DNA of 64,000 nucleotides, taken from assembly GCF_003788635.1 (NCBI RefSeq), contig NZ_AYKH01000012.1, positions 1 to 64,000 of the forward strand. The letters are read 5' to 3'. Of the stretch, positions 45,451-56,625 are shown one piece after another (the stretch's first letter is position 1; each line of letters starts with the position of its first letter). The translations under genes were made by a program, and so were the position numbers. This DNA is from Salinisphaera orenii subsp. orenii MK-B5. GTDB taxonomy: Bacteria > Pseudomonadota > Gammaproteobacteria > Nevskiales > Salinisphaeraceae. The notes beneath the pieces are model-generated. The model made no database searches, had not been told where the DNA came from, and was given only the letters and a program-made list of their open reading frames with translations.

Positions 45451-45538
45451 CGAACAGCTTTCCTTCAGACTGGGCGCCTGCACCGCGGCGGCGCCGTGCG
45501 CCGCCCGATTGACGCCTCTCGCGCCGACGCATTAGGTT

Positions 45539-45572
45539 ATTCGCATTGCAAACGTGCGTTCGCCTTGCGAAC
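45539..45572. promoter_or_regulatory. Tandem PcaR-type operators before pcaI
   Basis: ATTCGCATTGCAAAC (45539-45553) and GTTCGCCTTGCGAAC (45558-45572, perfect dyad), centres 19 bp apart, end 20 bp before the pcaI ATG. The core is the same as the dyad upstream of the IclR gene. Confidence 0.7.
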
Positions 45573-45591
45573 TTTCAAAGAGGCTGATCCG

Positions 45592-46413
45592 ATGGCAGAG
45601 TTTCTCTCGCTGCACGACGCCGTATCGCGATACGTGGCCGATGGCGCCACCGTCGCGATGGAAGGCTTCACCCATCTCATTCCGTTCGCGGCCGGCCACG
45701 AGGTCATCCGCCAGAAAAAACGCGATCTGACGCTGATCCGCATGACCCCGGACCTGATCTACGATCAGCTCATCGGCGCCGGCTGTGCCAAGAAGCTGAT
45801 CTTCTCCTGGGGCGGCAATCCGGGCGTAGGTTCGCTGCATCGGCTGCGCGACGCGGTCGAGCACGGCTGGCCCAATTCGATCGAGATCCTGGAACACAGC
45901 CATGCGGCCATGGCCTGTGCCTTCGAGGCCGGCGCCGCCGGCCTGCCGCTGGCGATTCTGCGCGGCTATATCGGCTCCGATCTGCCCAAGGTCAACGATC
46001 AGATCAAGTTCATCGACTGCCCGTTCACCGGCGAACGCCTGGCCGCGGTGCCGTCGATCCGCCCGGACGTGTCGATCGTGCACGCCCAGAAAGCGGACCG
46101 CCACGGCAACGTGCTGGTCGAAGGCATCGTCGGCGTGCAGAAGGAAGCGGTGATGGCGGCCAGGCATTCGATCGTGACCGTCGAGGAAGTGGTCGATGAT
46201 CTGGATACCCATCCCAATGCCTGCGTGATCCCTGGCTGGGTGATCGATGCCGTTGCCGAAGCCCCAGGCGGCGCGAAGCCGTCCTATACCCACGGCTACT
46301 ATCCGCGCTCGAACAAGTTCTACAAGGACTGGGACCCGATCGCCCGCGATCGCGAGGCGTTCAGCGCCTGGCTGGATGAAAACGTGTACGCCAACGAAGG
46401 AGCCAAGGCATGA
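45592..46413 (+). CDS. pcaI: 3-oxoadipate CoA-transferase, subunit A
   Basis: 273 residues, alpha subunit of the succinyl-CoA:3-oxoadipate CoA-transferase. DGATVAMEGFTHLIPFAAGH corresponds to the family I GxGGF-like CoA loop, and SWGGNPGVGSLHRLRDAVE is typical of PcaI. It has GAGG before the ATG at 45592. It overlaps pcaJ by 4 bp (ATGA) and is the first gene of pcaIJF-pcaDC. Confidence 0.93.
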   Translation: MAEFLSLHDAVSRYVADGATVAMEGFTHLIPFAAGHEVIRQKKRDLTLIRMTPDLIYDQLIGAGCAKKLIFSWGGNPGVGSLHRLRDAVEHGWPNSIEILEHSHAAMACAFEAGAAGLPLAILRGYIGSDLPKVNDQIKFIDCPFTGERLAAVPSIRPDVSIVHAQKADRHGNVLVEGIVGVQKEAVMAARHSIVTVEEVVDDLDTHPNACVIPGWVIDAVAEAPGGAKPSYTHGYYPRSNKFYKDWDPIARDREAFSAWLDENVYANEGAKA

Positions 46414-47183
46414 GCGAGCGCTACAGTGCATCCGAGATGATGACCGTGACCGCGTCGCGCGCGCTGGCCAACGGCAACACCTGTTTCGTCGGCATCGGCC
46501 TGCCCAGCGAGGCGGCCAATCTGGCGCGCCTGACGCACGCCCCGGACGTGGTGCTCATCTACGAATCGGGCACCCTGCAGACCCGGCCTGACGTGTTGCC
46601 GCTGTCGATCGGCGACGGCGAGCTGTGCGAGACCGCGCTGACCACGGTGTCGGTGCCCGAGATGTTTCGCTACTGGGTTCAGGGCGGCCAGATCGACGTC
46701 GGCTTTCTCGGCGCGGCCCAGGTCGACAAGTACGCCAATCTCAACACCACCCTGATCGGCGACTACGACAACCCCAAGGTCCGCCTGCCGGGCGGCGGCG
46801 GCGCGCCGGAAATGGCAACCTGCACGGGCGAGATCTTCATCACCCTCAAGCATTCCAAGCGCACGTTTGTGGATGAAGTCGATTTCGTCACCACCGTCGG
46901 TTTCGGCCGCGACGGTACGGCGCGCGACAATGTGCCCAACATCGGCAAGGGGCCGACGCGCATCATCACCGATCTGTGCGTGATGCAGCCCGATGCCGAC
47001 ACCAAGGAACTCACGGTGACGTCGCTGCATCCCGGCGTGACCCGCGAACAGGTCATCGAGGCGACCGGCTGGGAGATACGCTTTGCCGACGACATCGACG
47101 AAACGCCGGTGCCCGACGACCACGAACTCGAGGTGCTGCGCGAATTGAAGGCGCGCACCGAACGACACCACAGCGAGGCCTGA
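46410..47183 (+). CDS. pcaJ: 3-oxoadipate CoA-transferase, subunit B
   Basis: 257 residues, beta subunit carrying the catalytic Glu (LIYESGTLQTRPDVLPLSIG). GFLGAAQVDKYANLNTTLIG and LPGGGGAPEMATCTGE are conserved. Together with PcaI it activates 3-oxoadipate with succinyl-CoA. Its stop lies 2 bp before the pcaF ATG. Confidence 0.94.
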   Translation: MSERYSASEMMTVTASRALANGNTCFVGIGLPSEAANLARLTHAPDVVLIYESGTLQTRPDVLPLSIGDGELCETALTTVSVPEMFRYWVQGGQIDVGFLGAAQVDKYANLNTTLIGDYDNPKVRLPGGGGAPEMATCTGEIFITLKHSKRTFVDEVDFVTTVGFGRDGTARDNVPNIGKGPTRIITDLCVMQPDADTKELTVTSLHPGVTREQVIEATGWEIRFADDIDETPVPDDHELEVLRELKARTERHHSEA

Positions 47184-47185
47184 AC

Positions 47186-48394
47186 ATGGCGAACGATGTC
47201 TATCTCTGTCACCCCGCGCGTACCGCGGTCGGCCGTTTCGGCGGCACTCTGGCCAGCGTGCGTCCCGACGACATGCTCGCGCATATCATCAAGGCCGTGA
47301 TCGGCCAGGCGCCGAACCTCGACCCGGCCGCGATCGACGACGTGCTCATGGGCTGTGCCAACCAGGCCGGCGAAGACAACCGCAACGTCGCGCGCATGAG
47401 CGCCCTGCTCGCCGGGCTGCCGACCAGCGTGCCGGGCTCGACCATCAACCGCCTGTGCGGCTCGAGCATGGACGCGATCGGCACCGCCGCGCGCGCGATC
47501 CGCGCCGGCGAGACGAAACTGATGCTGGCCGGCGGCGTGGAATCCATGTCGCGCGCGCCCTATGTGCTGGCCAAGGCGGAATCTGCTTACAGCCGTCAGC
47601 AGATCATGGAAGACACCACCATCGGGTGGCGTTTCGTGAACCCGTTGATGAAAGAGTGGTACGGCATCGACTCCATGCCCGAGACCGGCGAGAACGTCTC
47701 CGAGCAGTACAACGTCTCCCGCGAAGATCAGGACGCCTTTGCTCTGCGCTCACAACAAAAGGCCGAAGCCGCCCGCCAGGCCGGTCGCCTGGCTGAAGAA
47801 ATAACGCCGATCGAGATCCCCCAGCGCAAGGCCGATCCGATCGTGTTCGATACCGACGAACACCCGCGTGCCAGCACCACGCTGGAAAAACTCGCCAAGC
47901 TGCCGACGCCGTTTCGCAGCAATGGCACGGTGACCGCCGGCAACGCCTCGGGCGTGAACGACGGCGCCGGTGCCCTGCTGGTGGCCGGCGATGACGCGAT
48001 CAAGCAGTTCGATCTGCAGCCCAAGGCCCGCATCCTCGGTATGGCGACCGCTGGCGTGGAGCCGCGCATCATGGGCATGGGGCCGGTGTATGCCTCCCGC
48101 AAACTGCTGGATCGTCTCGGCCTGACCATCGAGCAGATGGATATCATCGAACTCAACGAAGCGTTTGCCAGCCAGTCGCTGGCCTGCCTGCGCGAACTCG
48201 GCGTGCCCGACGATGCCCCGCATGTGAACCCCAACGGCGGCGCGATCGCGCTCGGGCATCCGCTGGGCATGTCGGGCGTACGTATCGTCAGCGCGGCCCT
48301 GCACGAGATGGGCCGCACCGATGCCCGTTATGCGCTGTGCACCATGTGCATCGGCGTCGGCCAGGGCATCGCCACCGTGATCGAACGGGTCTGA
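47186..48394 (+). CDS. pcaF: 3-oxoadipyl-CoA thiolase
   Basis: 402-residue thiolase cleaving 3-oxoadipyl-CoA to succinyl-CoA and acetyl-CoA. Nucleophile Cys in INRLCGSSMDAIG, His in GGAIALGHPLGMSG and second Cys in CTMCIGVGQGIA are all present. The ATG at 47186 immediately follows pcaJ. Confidence 0.95.
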   Translation: MANDVYLCHPARTAVGRFGGTLASVRPDDMLAHIIKAVIGQAPNLDPAAIDDVLMGCANQAGEDNRNVARMSALLAGLPTSVPGSTINRLCGSSMDAIGTAARAIRAGETKLMLAGGVESMSRAPYVLAKAESAYSRQQIMEDTTIGWRFVNPLMKEWYGIDSMPETGENVSEQYNVSREDQDAFALRSQQKAEAARQAGRLAEEITPIEIPQRKADPIVFDTDEHPRASTTLEKLAKLPTPFRSNGTVTAGNASGVNDGAGALLVAGDDAIKQFDLQPKARILGMATAGVEPRIMGMGPVYASRKLLDRLGLTIEQMDIIELNEAFASQSLACLRELGVPDDAPHVNPNGGAIALGHPLGMSGVRIVSAALHEMGRTDARYALCTMCIGVGQGIATVIERV

Positions 48395-48413
48395 TACCCG
48401 AAGGAAACGAGTT

Positions 48414-49586
48414 ATGGCATTTGTCGAATGCAACGGCCGGGTTCTTTGCTATCGCGATAGCGGCGAAGCCGGCCTGCCGGCCGTGCTGTTCGCCCACCCG
48501 CTGGGCATGTCGCAGGCTGTCTGGTCCGATACGATCGAAGCGCTACGTGGCCGTTATCGCTGTATCAGCTGGGATCTGCCCGGCCACGGCGCCAGCGCCC
48601 CCGTGGAGGACGAGATCGATGCGTCCGAACTGGGCCTCGACGCCCTCGCCCTGCTCGATCATCTGGATATCGAGCGCTGCCATTTCGTCGGCACATCCAT
48701 CGGCGGCGTGATCGGCCAGGCGCTGTTGCTCGACGCGAGCGATCGGCTGCAGAATGTGGTGCTCACCAACACCGGCGCGGTGATCGGCACGCCCGATGCC
48801 TGGAACGAGCGCGCCGAACGCGTGCGTCGCGAAGGGCTGGCCGCGATCGCCGGTGAGCTCTCGCAGCGTTGGTTCGCCGACGCCTACAAGCGCGACGACA
48901 GCGCGGGCGTGAAAGGCTGGACATACCAGCTCGCCCGTACCGACGACGAAAGCTATGCGCGCCTGTGCGAACTGCTGGGCGCGACCGACTTTCGCGGCCG
49001 GCTCGCGGATGTCGACAGCCCGGTGCAACTGGTCGCTGGCGCCGATGACCCGGCCACGCCGCCCGATACCCTGGCCGCGCTTGGCCAGGAGATACCGGCT
49101 GCCTCGCTGGACACGCTCGACGCGGTGGCACATGTACCCTCTGTCGAAGCACCGGGCGAATTCGCCGCCCGTCTGCCCGGCTGGCTCGGTGCGAGCGAAG
49201 CGGCAGAGAGCGCGCCGGTCACTTATGACGAAGGCCTGGCCACACGCAAATCGGTGCTCGGCAGCGAACACGTCGAGCGCGCTTCGCAATCCGCGACCAC
49301 GCTCGATGCACCGTTCCAGGCACTGATCACGCGTTTTGCCTGGGGCGAGCTCTGGAGCAATCCCGATCTTTCGCGCACCCAGCGCAGCCTGATCACCATC
49401 GCGGTGCTCGCAGCACTCGGGCGCGACGGCGAACTGGTACTGCACCTTAAGACCGCAAAACGTATCGGCGTGACCGAAGCGCAGCTGCGCCAGTCGCTCA
49501 TGCATGTGGCGATCTATGCCGGCGTGCCGGCGTCGAACCATGCCTTCAAACTCGCCAAGGAACAGGGCTGGGGCGATACGCTCTAG
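48414..49586 (+). CDS. pcaL: Fused 3-oxoadipate enol-lactonase / 4-carboxymuconolactone decarboxylase
   Basis: 390 residues. Residues 1 to about 255 are an alpha/beta hydrolase (FAHPLGMSQAVW, nucleophile GTSIGGVIGQ, late His in DAVAHVPSVEAP), which is PcaD. Residues about 268-390 are a carboxymuconolactone decarboxylase (EHVERASQSATTLDAPF, TRFAWGELWSNPDLSRTQRS, His in MHVAIYAGVPA), which is PcaC. The single protein carries out two consecutive steps, carboxymuconolactone to enol-lactone to 3-oxoadipate. Such fusions are known in actinobacteria (pcaL) and some proteobacteria. It is the last gene of the pcaIJF run. Confidence 0.93.
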   Translation: MAFVECNGRVLCYRDSGEAGLPAVLFAHPLGMSQAVWSDTIEALRGRYRCISWDLPGHGASAPVEDEIDASELGLDALALLDHLDIERCHFVGTSIGGVIGQALLLDASDRLQNVVLTNTGAVIGTPDAWNERAERVRREGLAAIAGELSQRWFADAYKRDDSAGVKGWTYQLARTDDESYARLCELLGATDFRGRLADVDSPVQLVAGADDPATPPDTLAALGQEIPAASLDTLDAVAHVPSVEAPGEFAARLPGWLGASEAAESAPVTYDEGLATRKSVLGSEHVERASQSATTLDAPFQALITRFAWGELWSNPDLSRTQRSLITIAVLAALGRDGELVLHLKTAKRIGVTEAQLRQSLMHVAIYAGVPASNHAFKLAKEQGWGDTL

Positions 49587-49670
49587 CATCGTCATGCACA
49601 CCCGGCGTGCCCGCCCCGGCATGAACACACGCGGCATGGCTCGCGGGCGTGGCTTCAACGCTGCACGCCG

Positions 49671-50603
49671 ATGATCCATTCGCCGATCAAGCTGCGCCAT
49701 CTGGTCGCCTTCCAGGAGGTCGCCCGGCTCGGCCGTTTCAAGAGCGCCGCCGAGGCGCTGTCGATTACCCAGCCGGGCGTGTCCAAGACCATCCGCGAGC
49801 TGGAGGACAGCCTCGGCGTGGCCCTGTTCGAGCGCCTGCCACGCGGCGTACGGCTGACCCCAGCCGGGCGCACACTGTTGCGCCATGCCGCCCCCGCGCT
49901 GCGCTCGCTGCGCGAAGGCATCGACGCGATCCGCCAGGACAACGCAGACAGCGTGGTTCGTCTGGGCGCGCTGTCGAACGTGGAAGGCGGGCTGCTGCCG
50001 CCAGTGCTCGATCGTCTGCATCGGGCCCATCCGCAGCTACGCATGGAAGTGGATACCGGCACCAGTGCTGCGCTGCTTGCACGGCTGCGTCTGGGCGAGC
50101 TGGATCTGGTACTCGGGCGCATGAGCGAGGCCGAAGAGATACGCGACCTGCAGTTCGAGCATCTTTATTACGAACCGCTGATAGCCGTCGTACGCCGCGA
50201 TCATCCCCTGCTTGGCCTTGCCCAAGCGGTCGATACCGATGCAGTCATCGCCTACCCCTGGGTCGTGCCGCCGCGTGGCACCACGCTGCGCGAACAGCTC
50301 GAGCGCTTCTGGGTCGAACAGGCGGCGCAGCCGCCGCGACTGGCTCTGGAAACGCTGTCGTTGCCATTGAGCAGCCGCTATGTGCAGCTGTCGGATGCGA
50401 TATGGGTCACGCCGTTCGATACCGCTCGTGAAGCGTTGCAGGCCGGCGACATGGTCCGCCTGCCCCAGCAGATCGAACTGCGCGGCGGCTCGGTGGGCTA
50501 CGCGGTCAATAGCAGTCAGCCCCTGTCGACCGCGGTCCGGCTGTTCTGCAACGAACTGCAGAGCGTGGCGAAGACCTATCCGACACACGAAACCGATATA
50601 TAA
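49671..50603 (+). CDS. pcaQ: LysR-family activator of protocatechuate genes
   Basis: 310 residues. An N-terminal LysR HTH (KLRHLVAFQEVARLGRFKSAAEALSITQPGVSKTIRELE) is followed by a substrate domain (RLGALSNVEGGLLPPVLDRL). The sequence is of the PcaQ/GbpR type. An ATAACC-N4-GGTTAT dyad overlaps its stop codon and lies before pcaH, which matches the site known for PcaQ in alphaproteobacteria. It is transcribed in the same direction as pcaHG. Confidence 0.88.
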   Translation: MIHSPIKLRHLVAFQEVARLGRFKSAAEALSITQPGVSKTIRELEDSLGVALFERLPRGVRLTPAGRTLLRHAAPALRSLREGIDAIRQDNADSVVRLGALSNVEGGLLPPVLDRLHRAHPQLRMEVDTGTSAALLARLRLGELDLVLGRMSEAEEIRDLQFEHLYYEPLIAVVRRDHPLLGLAQAVDTDAVIAYPWVVPPRGTTLREQLERFWVEQAAQPPRLALETLSLPLSSRYVQLSDAIWVTPFDTAREALQAGDMVRLPQQIELRGGSVGYAVNSSQPLSTAVRLFCNELQSVAKTYPTHETDI

Positions 50604-50617
50604 CCTCACGGTTATAT
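50598..50617. promoter_or_regulatory. PcaQ-type operator upstream of pcaHG
   Basis: A perfect 8-bp inverted repeat, ATATAACC / GGTTATAT, with a TCAC spacer. Its core ATAACC-N4-GGTTAT matches the PcaQ consensus ATAACC-N4-GGTTAA known from Agrobacterium and Sinorhizobium. It lies about 130 bp before pcaH. Confidence 0.75.
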
Positions 50618-50747
50618 CCACTGGTTCGACTTTCACTTGGCAGCACGAGCCGTTACGGCAAACTGAAAGCCATAACAAGACGCGCGGCAAGGAGCCGACG
50701 GGTTAATCCCAGCTCGAACGCGCGTGAAATCGCAGGAGATAAACCCA

Positions 50748-51485
50748 ATGGCGCAGAACGACCATACCGCTTTCGTCATGCGCGATCGGGGCTGGCACCC
50801 GCCCGCCTATGCACCGGCCTACAAGACGTCGGTCGCCCGGTCGCCGCAGCAGGCGCTGATGAGCCTGCAGACGCCGACGGCTTCCGAACTCACCGGCCCG
50901 GACTTCGACAACTTCGTCCTCGGCCCGGTCGATAACGACCTGCTGCTGAATTTTCGCCCCGGCACGGACCGCGACGGCCTGCCGATCGGCGAGCGCATCA
51001 TCGTCTACGGGCGCGTGGTGGATCAGTACAACAAGCCGGTTCCCGGCACCCTGGTCGAGGTCTGGCAGGCGAACGCCGGCGGGCGCTACCGGCACAAGAA
51101 GGACGCCTATATGGCGCCGCTGGACCCGAACTTCGGCGGCGTGGGCCGTACGGTTACCGATGCCGACGGCTGGTATCGCTTTCGCACCATCAAACCCGGC
51201 CCCTACCCCTGGCCGAACGACGTCAATTCCTGGCGGCCGGCGCATATCCATGTCTCGGTCATGGGCCCGTCGATCAGCACGCGCCTGATAACCCAGCTGT
51301 ATTTCGAAGGCGATCCGCTGATCCCGCTATGCCCGATCGTGAACACGCTCAACGATCCGGAGGCGGTCGACACCCTCGTGGCCCGTCTCGACAAGGCCGG
51401 CTCGCGACCGATGGACAGCCTGGCGTACCGCTTCGATATCGTCACCCGCGGCGCGCTGCAGACCTACTTCGAGAACCAGGGCTAA
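50748..51485 (+). CDS. pcaH: Protocatechuate 3,4-dioxygenase, beta subunit
   Basis: 245 residues, the Fe(III)-binding subunit of the intradiol dioxygenase that opens protocatechuate to 3-carboxymuconate. It has [17 protein letters not shown], the ligand Tyr region [16 protein letters not shown] and the His pair [12 protein letters not shown]. The ATG at 50748 has AGGAG about 7 bases upstream, so the in-frame GTG at 50724 was rejected. It is 10 bp ahead of pcaG. Confidence 0.95.
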   Translation: MAQNDHTAFVMRDRGWHPPAYAPAYKTSVARSPQQALMSLQTPTASELTGPDFDNFVLGPVDNDLLLNFRPGTDRDGLPIGERIIVYGRVVDQYNKPVPGTLVEVWQANAGGRYRHKKDAYMAPLDPNFGGVGRTVTDADGWYRFRTIKPGPYPWPNDVNSWRPAHIHVSVMGPSISTRLITQLYFEGDPLIPLCPIVNTLNDPEAVDTLVARLDKAGSRPMDSLAYRFDIVTRGALQTYFENQG

Positions 51486-51495
51486 GGGGTTAGAA

Positions 51496-53369
<1,874 letters not shown>

Positions 53370-53622
53370 TGGCCGGTAAAACGTAGGGTGAAGCTATCTA
53401 AAAACGAAAACGCCAAAGGTCGGTATTACTACTGCATAACGTCGGACCGCGGCCATCGAACAACCAACACACGCGCTGCGCTAGCAATAGGAGGATAGGA
53501 AAGCAGGCAGACAGGTACCCTGCAACTGGACCCTAGGCCCGAAGAACCGCTACAAGGTTCGGGCAAGGCTGATCCGGTAACACAATAAAACAGGCCCCAA
53601 AGAGGGCCGGAGGAGACCACCG
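53370..53622. other. pobA-araC gap with two hairpins
   Basis: A 253-bp stretch without a gene. GCCCGAA/TTCGGGC (53537-53564) forms a long-loop dyad. GGCCC/GGGCC (about 53593-53608) forms a hairpin just before the GGAGGAG ribosome site of the AraC gene and could mask it. Confidence 0.45.
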
Positions 53623-54594
53623 ATGACCGATTCCACGATGTGCGCGACGTCTCGCGTAAGCACGAGTGATGTCGCGCCTGAACACCGTATTGACTACTGG
53701 CAGAGCTGCCTTGCCGATACGCTGGTCGAACTGGACTGCCGCACCTTCGTAAACGACGGGTTGGACGCTGGGCTGGCCGCCGTCGATCTGGGCGATATTG
53801 GCCTGGTGGAAGTACACGGCAATTCCCACGTAGTGGAACGGTCGCCGGAGGAAATACGCCGCCACCGTACCGAGTCAGTATTCGTGTGCCTGTTGCTGGA
53901 AGGGAAAGCCTTCACTTATCAGGCAGATGACTGCGTCACGCTGACTGCCGGCGACGGCGTAGTCTACGCCGGCGACGAACCCTATATCCACGGATTTCCG
54001 AGCCGTTCGCGCCAGATCACCTTCGACATCCCGGTGGAACGTTTTCGCGAGCACTGTGCGGGGTGGAATGTACACGGACTGACCAAGCTCAACGGCTTCA
54101 CCGAGAGTGGCAAGTTCCTGTTCCGAACACTTAACGCCTGTGCCGGCGATCTACTCGCCGGCCGCCCAAAGGATTCAGTTCTTGCCGAGCGCTTCTGGCC
54201 GGCAACCGAAAGCCTGATGCAGCTAGACGGCCAGACCAATCCCCAGGCGCCGTCGAATCTCGATCTACTGATTCGGGCCAAAGCCATGATCGCTGAACAT
54301 CTCTGCGATCCGGATCTGGATTGCGAGGCGATCAGCGCTGCGCTCAGGATTTCACGGCGTCAGCTGCATCGACTCTTCGAAAGCATCGGCAGTACGCCGC
54401 ATGCGTGGATCCGCGAACGGCGCCTGGACCAGTGCGCGGCGATATTTAGCGACCCTGCGCAATACAATGTCCGTATTACGGAACTGTGCTACCGGATGGG
54501 CTTCAACGATGCGGCCCATTTCTGTCGTGTATTCAAGGCCCGTTTCGGCATGTCCGCTAAGGAATACCGCGCCACCCAGGCTCGTATCAACTGA
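53623..54594 (+). CDS. AraC-family transcriptional activator
   Basis: 323 residues. The N-terminal AraC_binding_2-type domain (DYWQSCLADTLVELDC ... VCLLLEGKAFTYQADD) precedes two helix-turn-helices at the C-terminus (CEAISAALRISRRQLHRLFE and the closing ITELCYRMGFNDAAHFCRVF, FGMSAKEYR). Its neighbours are an OprB porin (convergent) and a catabolic cluster on the minus strand, which it may activate. The effector is unknown. A strong GGAGGAG precedes the ATG. Confidence 0.9.
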   Translation: MTDSTMCATSRVSTSDVAPEHRIDYWQSCLADTLVELDCRTFVNDGLDAGLAAVDLGDIGLVEVHGNSHVVERSPEEIRRHRTESVFVCLLLEGKAFTYQADDCVTLTAGDGVVYAGDEPYIHGFPSRSRQITFDIPVERFREHCAGWNVHGLTKLNGFTESGKFLFRTLNACAGDLLAGRPKDSVLAERFWPATESLMQLDGQTNPQAPSNLDLLIRAKAMIAEHLCDPDLDCEAISAALRISRRQLHRLFESIGSTPHAWIRERRLDQCAAIFSDPAQYNVRITELCYRMGFNDAAHFCRVFKARFGMSAKEYRATQARIN

Positions 54595-54628
54595 AGCGGC
54601 ACGCTCTGCCGCACCGCTTTAGCAGCGG

Positions 54629-55990
54629 CTAGAAGCCTAGACCCTTGCCGATATCGATGCCCAACTGCACGCCGACCACGACGCCGTCGTCGTTCAGTCG
54701 GGGCGCGGCCGGATTATAAAAGTTGCTGGGATTGATGACGTACTGCACGGTCGGCTCGGCGAAGGCATTCCACGGCAATGCCACATGGTAGTTGGCCTCG
54801 ATTCGATAGGTGTCGTCGGGCGCCGACCGATCCTCGCCGCCGCTGGCCACCCGCAGCATGCGCTGAGCTTCGAGCTGGCGATCGCCGATCTTCGCATAGG
54901 CCACTTTCATGCTGACGGTGTCGTAGGGGCGATTGAACGGTTGGCGATAAGTCAGCCCCACCTCTGCAAACGCCTGATAGGGCTGATTGTCCCCTGGGGC
55001 AGCATCCAGCGAACCGAACAGCTGTAATGCCTTCGGATTTTGCGTCAAGGGGCCGGGTTCGCGCCAGAGCGCCTGGCGGAACTTGAAGATCACGCCTTCT
55101 GTGCCGGTCTCGTCGATGAGACCGGTCCGGGGATCGATCTGATCGCTGGTATTGGAGAATCCGATCAATTCGTACTGTCCGGGATATCGCGTATCGGCAA
55201 AATCGGTCTTGCGCCCCACCGCGACCATGATGCTCTCCCCTGCCGCTTCGCCGAGCCCCCAACTGAAGCCATTGCCCTTGTCCAGGTACTGTTGCGGATC
55301 GGATTCGAACGCCCCTGCCTTTACATAGGTATGCGCAGACGTACCAAGGCGGCCGAACGCACCCCAGGAGCCATAGGGAATCGGCAGCACGCCCGTCGAG
55401 TTATCCCAGATCGGGTCATTGCAGGTGATGACGCTCGAACAGTTGTTCTTGAAGAAATAGCGTTCCGCGTTACTTCGCCCGAGCACGTAAGTGAACCGCC
55501 CGTCGAAGAGTGTCTGCTCCAGGGCAAACTGAGACAGATAACCGCGTGATATATCGTTGTGCGAAGGTGAACCGCCGAAATAACCGCCAACCGCGCCCTG
55601 ATAGGCAGAAGCCGGCGGACTGCCGATGTTGTGGTTGGCCGGGAAGAAGATGTATTCCAAATGAAAGACCGCATCCGACACGCCCGCCAGCTTGTCGAGA
55701 TCGAAGTCAGCGCCGACGAAGACGTCGTTGTTGATGGTGTATTCATCTTGGCGCGGGCCGGTACTCGGGTTGGCCAGCGCGAGCGACCAGGCGAACAGAT
55801 GCGGTTTGATACCCGCTTCTTCCAGCGAGTCGGCCACGGCTCCGAGCAAAGGGGCGGACGCACCGCGCGAGCCGGGATCGTTGGTATTCATGTCCACACT
55901 GGCGGCCATGGCGAGCGGGCTGAAAGCCCCGATGGCCGCTGCCGTGGCGAGTGCCCGGCGGCTGCAGAACTCCGTTTTAAGCTTGCCCAT
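54629..55990 (-). CDS. OprB-family outer-membrane porin
   Basis: 453 residues. A basic N-terminus and signal ending at PLAMA are followed by a mature protein rich in amphipathic strands, with carbohydrate-porin features (FHLEYIFFPANHNIGSPP, YFGGSPSHNDISRGYLSQFA, DTYRIEANYHVALPW, AEPTVQYVINPSNFYNP) and a terminal aromatic. OprB members admit sugars and also aromatic or polyol substrates. In this context it probably feeds the 56.6-63.2 kb cluster. Confidence 0.85.
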   Translation of the reverse strand: MGKLKTEFCSRRALATAAAIGAFSPLAMAASVDMNTNDPGSRGASAPLLGAVADSLEEAGIKPHLFAWSLALANPSTGPRQDEYTINNDVFVGADFDLDKLAGVSDAVFHLEYIFFPANHNIGSPPASAYQGAVGGYFGGSPSHNDISRGYLSQFALEQTLFDGRFTYVLGRSNAERYFFKNNCSSVITCNDPIWDNSTGVLPIPYGSWGAFGRLGTSAHTYVKAGAFESDPQQYLDKGNGFSWGLGEAAGESIMVAVGRKTDFADTRYPGQYELIGFSNTSDQIDPRTGLIDETGTEGVIFKFRQALWREPGPLTQNPKALQLFGSLDAAPGDNQPYQAFAEVGLTYRQPFNRPYDTVSMKVAYAKIGDRQLEAQRMLRVASGGEDRSAPDDTYRIEANYHVALPWNAFAEPTVQYVINPSNFYNPAAPRLNDDGVVVGVQLGIDIGKGLGF

Positions 55991-56625
55991 AATTATCGTT
56001 ATCCGTGGCTTGGAGGAATTTCCGCAGTACGTGCGCGTATCTCCTCGCGGGCCCCTCCCGCCTGTCGCGGCGAGTAACGACCATTCGCACCGAGCACGTC
56101 TGCCTCAGGCCCGTTGGGCCAAGACAACCGTAGAAGCTAGTGGGAGGTATGGCTTGACCCGAAAAGACCAATCACTTGATCGCTCGCGACGCACAGGCCA
56201 AGGTGCCGGCCGACGCGCTGTAGCGATGGGCCACGCACAGCGCTCGCAGCTAACCGGCACACCGACTGATACAACGGTTCCGATTCGCGACAAATACCGG
56301 AGGCTAGAAACAACCCGACCGCCGGGTCATAGAAACCGCAGGCAGGCGGGAACGATGAGGTAGGATTTCCGATTGGTCAGCTATCGACCGTTAGACCTGC
56401 GCGGCGCTCGCTACGGCCCCCTTAGCAACATGTGCCCATGGTCAGCGCGCGGCGGGGCTGGGAGCACCCCGACCAATAACGATGTCAATCAGCTATAGAC
56501 GCAAGCACGAATGCCGCCGAGCCGGGCCTGAGGGTTTGTCGAGACCGCAGAGGACGCCGAACATCCGGCGGTATGGAAATCGTGCATACGCTTTCCACCG
56601 CGCGCTCTGCATGGTCGCAAGTTCG
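55991..56625. other. 635-bp gap with no gene recognised
   Basis: Upstream region of the OprB gene and downstream region of the VOC gene. A few short dyads such as GGCCCGTTGGGCC (56117-56129) are present. Open frames are short and unlike proteins. Confidence 0.5.

Noticed and set aside
53537-53564. Terminator after pobA
   Set aside because: The GCCCGAA/TTCGGGC dyad has a 14-base loop and no T-run, so it is not a convincing terminator.
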